From Mesostigma viride (taxonomy: Eukaryota; Streptophyta; Mesostigmatophyceae; Mesostigmatales; Mesostigmataceae), in the NCBI GenBank assembly GCA_009746045.1, contig RPFO01000059.1, positions 2,650,068-2,714,067 on the forward strand: a stretch of 64,000 bases of DNA, written 5' to 3'. The first letter of the stretch is position 1. Each line of letters opens with the position of its first letter. Positions 61,459 to 64,000 of the stretch are shown piece after piece. The translations under genes and the position numbers were made by a program. The notes under the pieces were generated by a model that had not been told where the DNA came from, ran no database searches, and was given only the letters and a program-made list of their open reading frames with translations.

Positions 61459-63213
61459 TTACCCCCGGCTGACAGGCCTACTGTTCCCCCTCCCCCCCAA
61501 ATCCATAGGAACTAACCCCGAAGAAGACCCTGGCGAAAAAGCCACTGCTGGAGGGTCACGAGGGAGCGAAGAGGGTGCGGGAGCCTGATTATCATAGGGG
61601 AACCCTGGGGATCCTGTCTGCACAGCATTCAGCCTACTAGGGGTAGCTGAAGGAATGCGTCCTGAAGTAGGACGAATAGGAGCACGCTGAGGGGTACGAG
61701 GAGGGCGAGCGTCGGGATGAGGGGGAGCACCCGAAAGGAACTTGGGGCACTCACGTTTAAGATGACCTACTTCCTTACAATGATAGCATGTGATATGAGA
61801 GACATCAAGGGCTGAAAGGTCAGTAACACAGATATCTAATTCTTCTACATAGGAGTTCTCCTCCTCAGGGGTAAGGATAATATTATTAATACGGGAACGG
61901 GTAGGAAGAGAAGGGGTGGTGAAGAAATCTGCTACACGCAAGAGATGCTGGCGCACATGCTTGAGGGGCAGATCAGTAAAACGGTAGGCAGAGAACTGGC
62001 GCTTGACTTCACGTAATAAGGGTCTACTGAGGCCTTGGAGGAAGCGAGCACGTACTTCTGCACCCGACAAATCCCTAATTCGTACCATCTGAGCATCAAA
62101 CTCTTTCATATACTCCTTAAATGATTTAGTACCCTGCTGCAAGGTACCAAAGGCTAATCTATCCTGCCAATCTGAATCAGGAGGGACTAAATGGTTCTCT
62201 AAACGCTTAAACAATTCTGCTACAGAGTTAGGGTAGGCATGAGAGGCCAAAGACTCACACTGAATGAGGTTAGCAAGCTCAGGAGTAATACAGGTTGTGA
62301 GATAGTGAGGAACTAATACAGCATCAGAAAGACGCCATCTATTATGATTCTGCCACGACTCCGTGTTCTGGGTAAGCAACATAATAAAGGTGAAAAACTG
62401 TTGAGGGGTAGACTTGACATCCAGCTTGGGAAGGTTAGCAAAGAGGGGAAGAGCAGGGGGCTTAGGGGGATTAGAAGAGTCAGTTTTTCCCATAGGGCCA
62501 CTATCTTCCACTGCTACATAAGCGGGATAGAAGGAAGGAAGAGGAAAAGTCTTGGGTAGGGGTCTAGAAGGGGCCACCGTTTCAGGCTGGTGCCCATAAG
62601 AGAAGGGGACAGTATATTGCTCACGAAGAGAGGAATAGGCAAAATGATCATAATTTCTGTCATCTAAGGGCATGGTGCTGAAATCACTATTAACTTCTAA
62701 ATCAGCCACACGGGTAGGGACCTGGGCTGCCTCATAGGCCGTCTCAGGGTAGGACCAGGAAGCAGGTGGGTAAAAGGGAACTGCACTAGGGCGCCCAGAA
62801 GGACCGACAGGGGCAGAGGCACGACCCGTGTTAAGAGCAGGCATGGAAGGCACAGGGTGGGAAGGAGGCCTAAAAACATTGTTAGTTAGTGAGGACCTGC
62901 TGGAGGGTTGAGCCAAGGTTGCAGGAGGGGCAGGGGCCTGGTTCAGGGTAAGGGAAGGGTCATCACTAAATCTGACTTGCATACGTTGACGTTGTTCATA
63001 GGTAGGAGGGGTAAGTGAGGGACGACGGCGACCATCAGCAAGAGGAGAAGGAGGTGAGGCACGAAGGTTACCTTGAGGAGTGAGATGGTGCACCGTTTCA
63101 AGTGAGTCCCGTCGGTTACCACGATTGTTGTTATGGTTGTTATTATTATTATTATTACTCATAGTAGGAGTATTGGTAGGTATAGGCGACATGTTACCAC
63201 CCACTGGATCCAT
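61459..63213 (-). CDS. gag: Gypsy-B copy 2 gag
   Basis: 584 residues, start MDPVGGNMSP. Asn-rich and Pro-rich N-terminal third, then a Ty3-type capsid region (FANLPKLDVK, VAELFKRLENHL, FKEYMKEFDAQM, RFLQGLSRPLL) and a CCHC knuckle (CYHCKEVGHLKREC), ending with a Pro-rich tail. Intact here, broken in copy 1. Confidence 0.88.
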   Translation of the reverse strand: MDPVGGNMSPIPTNTPTMSNNNNNNNHNNNRGNRRDSLETVHHLTPQGNLRASPPSPLADGRRRPSLTPPTYEQRQRMQVRFSDDPSLTLNQAPAPPATLAQPSSRSSLTNNVFRPPSHPVPSMPALNTGRASAPVGPSGRPSAVPFYPPASWSYPETAYEAAQVPTRVADLEVNSDFSTMPLDDRNYDHFAYSSLREQYTVPFSYGHQPETVAPSRPLPKTFPLPSFYPAYVAVEDSGPMGKTDSSNPPKPPALPLFANLPKLDVKSTPQQFFTFIMLLTQNTESWQNHNRWRLSDAVLVPHYLTTCITPELANLIQCESLASHAYPNSVAELFKRLENHLVPPDSDWQDRLAFGTLQQGTKSFKEYMKEFDAQMVRIRDLSGAEVRARFLQGLSRPLLREVKRQFSAYRFTDLPLKHVRQHLLRVADFFTTPSLPTRSRINNIILTPEEENSYVEELDICVTDLSALDVSHITCYHCKEVGHLKRECPKFLSGAPPHPDARPPRTPQRAPIRPTSGRIPSATPSRLNAVQTGSPGFPYDNQAPAPSSLPRDPPAVAFSPGSSSGLVPMDLGGRGNSRPVSRG

Positions 63214-63337
63214 TTTTGTTTAAGTAAATGATCAAAAATCTAACTGAAAGCAACAAGGATAAAGGACAAGGCCTAATATAAGGCAAGGAAAGAAAAGGAA
63301 AAGATTTTAATGGCTTAAAAGAAGGAAACAATTTAAA

Positions 63338-63730
63338 TCAATCCTTTTTAACAACAGTAATGGATAGGGAACCGAATTCTAAGGTGAGAGGAGTATCTAA
63401 GCTAGATGAGGATGCAGCCCTCTTAGGGGGAGACGAAGGAGGGGTAGCAAAATCTAGAGCTTCTACAGGAGGGCGACCATGAGGAGTAGAACGTACGTGT
63501 AGGCCTAGATCTGATACGCTATGGTCTATAAGGAATTGTTGAGCTTCCTCGAAGGTAACAAATTTCTTATACCTAATTACATTATATGTACGATTTTGCA
63601 CTATCTTCCTAGCATCTGACCAAGAGAGGAAAATGGCTGACCATTGAGGGGTAATAACTACGTAATACTTAGCTAAACTATTATCACTAGATGAATGGGA
63701 AGGCGCAGTAAAAACACGACGTTGACTCAT
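63338..63730 (-). CDS. Gypsy-B ORF-a: RNase H1 N-terminal/viroplasmin-like domain protein (copy 2)
   Basis: Same 130-residue protein as in copy 1 (46231-46623), with the domain at about residues 20-70. The DNA differs at several sites, yet the listed protein is identical, which suggests purifying selection in the source lineage. 124 bases separate its stop from the gag ATG. Confidence 0.72.
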   Translation of the reverse strand: MSQRRVFTAPSHSSSDNSLAKYYVVITPQWSAIFLSWSDARKIVQNRTYNVIRYKKFVTFEEAQQFLIDHSVSDLGLHVRSTPHGRPPVEALDFATPPSSPPKRAASSSSLDTPLTLEFGSLSITVVKKD

Positions 63731-64000
63731 GATAACTCACCTGGCGTGTCTTGTGATGTCAAGCTAGACGAGGTAGGGGTAGGCGACTTAGCTGGACGAT
63801 CTGGATCACCGAAAGAAGAAGGAGGGCGGAGTTTCCAGCTCTCGTCCTAAGTCAGCGGCCGGATATCCAGCGCTCGTCCTAACACAGCGCCCCGTAACTC
63901 TGCGGGTGCGGCCGTCTAATAAAGCAGCAGCACAAGGAAAAAGGTGTAGGTACTGCGACGCTAATCGTCTCCGAACAGTAATACTCCCCTATCTAAGACA
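63731..64000 (-). other. Part of the 5' leader of Gypsy-B copy 2
   Basis: Aligns with 46624-46894 of copy 1, with small indels. No gene. The window ends before the LTR. Confidence 0.6.

Larger units (their letters stand above)
54041..64000 (-). mobile_element. Gypsy-B copy 2: nearly intact chromovirus, 5' LTR outside the window
   Basis: 3' LTR 54041-54613, ORF3, integrase with chromodomain, RT-RNase H, protease, gag, ORF-a, and about 270 bases of leader. By comparison with copy 1, the 5' LTR should begin roughly 265 bases past the window. It provides the uninterrupted reference for the Gypsy-MT and Copia-2 target sites in copy 1. The one clear lesion is a 1-bp loss in protease. Confidence 0.9.

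Noticed and set aside
1-64000. CRISPR array, prokaryotic operon or bacterial contamination
   Set aside because: No spaced repeats of that kind; spliced introns, LTR elements and piggyBac show a eukaryotic nuclear genome.

Overview
This is a nuclear fragment of a eukaryote, most likely a green alga. The left end carries a spliced gene for a secreted wall or matrix protein with thrombospondin type 3 repeats and a very long Ser-Pro/poly-Pro shaft, the style of chlorophyte hydroxyproline-rich glycoproteins. The introns are GT-AG. Everything right of about 10.3 kb is transposable elements. I cannot name the species.

Layout. 1-9.03 kb: minus-strand matrix-protein gene; its 3' end lies off the window. 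9.03-10.3 kb: promoter and empty flank. 10.3-48.6 kb: a four-level nest. An old LTR (LTR-C) was split by a minus-strand chromovirus, Gypsy-B copy 1 (10551-47729, TSD CCTAG). Copy 1 was split twice: by a plus-strand Ty3/gypsy element here called Gypsy-MT (14860-33062, TSD TGTA) and by Copia-2 (35414-43536, TSD TAAGA). Gypsy-MT was itself split by Copia-1 (25145-32613, TSD GTAGT). 48.6-54.0 kb: old LTR pieces holding a piggyBac transposon (48913-52218) and a piggyBac-like MITE (52321-53673), both flanked by TTAA. 54.04-64 kb: Gypsy-B copy 2, nearly intact, running off the right edge; it shows the empty target sites of Gypsy-MT and Copia-2.

Most interesting content. (1) Gypsy-MT encodes a complete-looking C5-cytosine DNA methyltransferase between protease and reverse transcriptase, and a PHD finger after integrase, so one retroelement carries both a chromatin writer and a reader. 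(2) Its repeats are permuted (A1-ORFs-B1-A2-B2), like the split direct repeats of DIRS-type elements, although it has a DDE integrase and a TSD; it also has a 15-nt self-complementary primer site of the Tf1 kind. (3) Both Copia elements have the domain order integrase-protease-RT-RNase H rather than protease-integrase-RT-RNase H, an HGDD polymerase motif and an extra ORF before gag. (4) Gypsy-B has an extra first ORF resembling the RNase H1 N-terminal/viroplasmin domain and a large unknown ORF after the chromodomain.

Most reading-frame breaks in the plausible genes fall in poly-G runs and are -1 shifts. They could be homopolymer undercalls or real frameshift sites. Element names used here are local labels.
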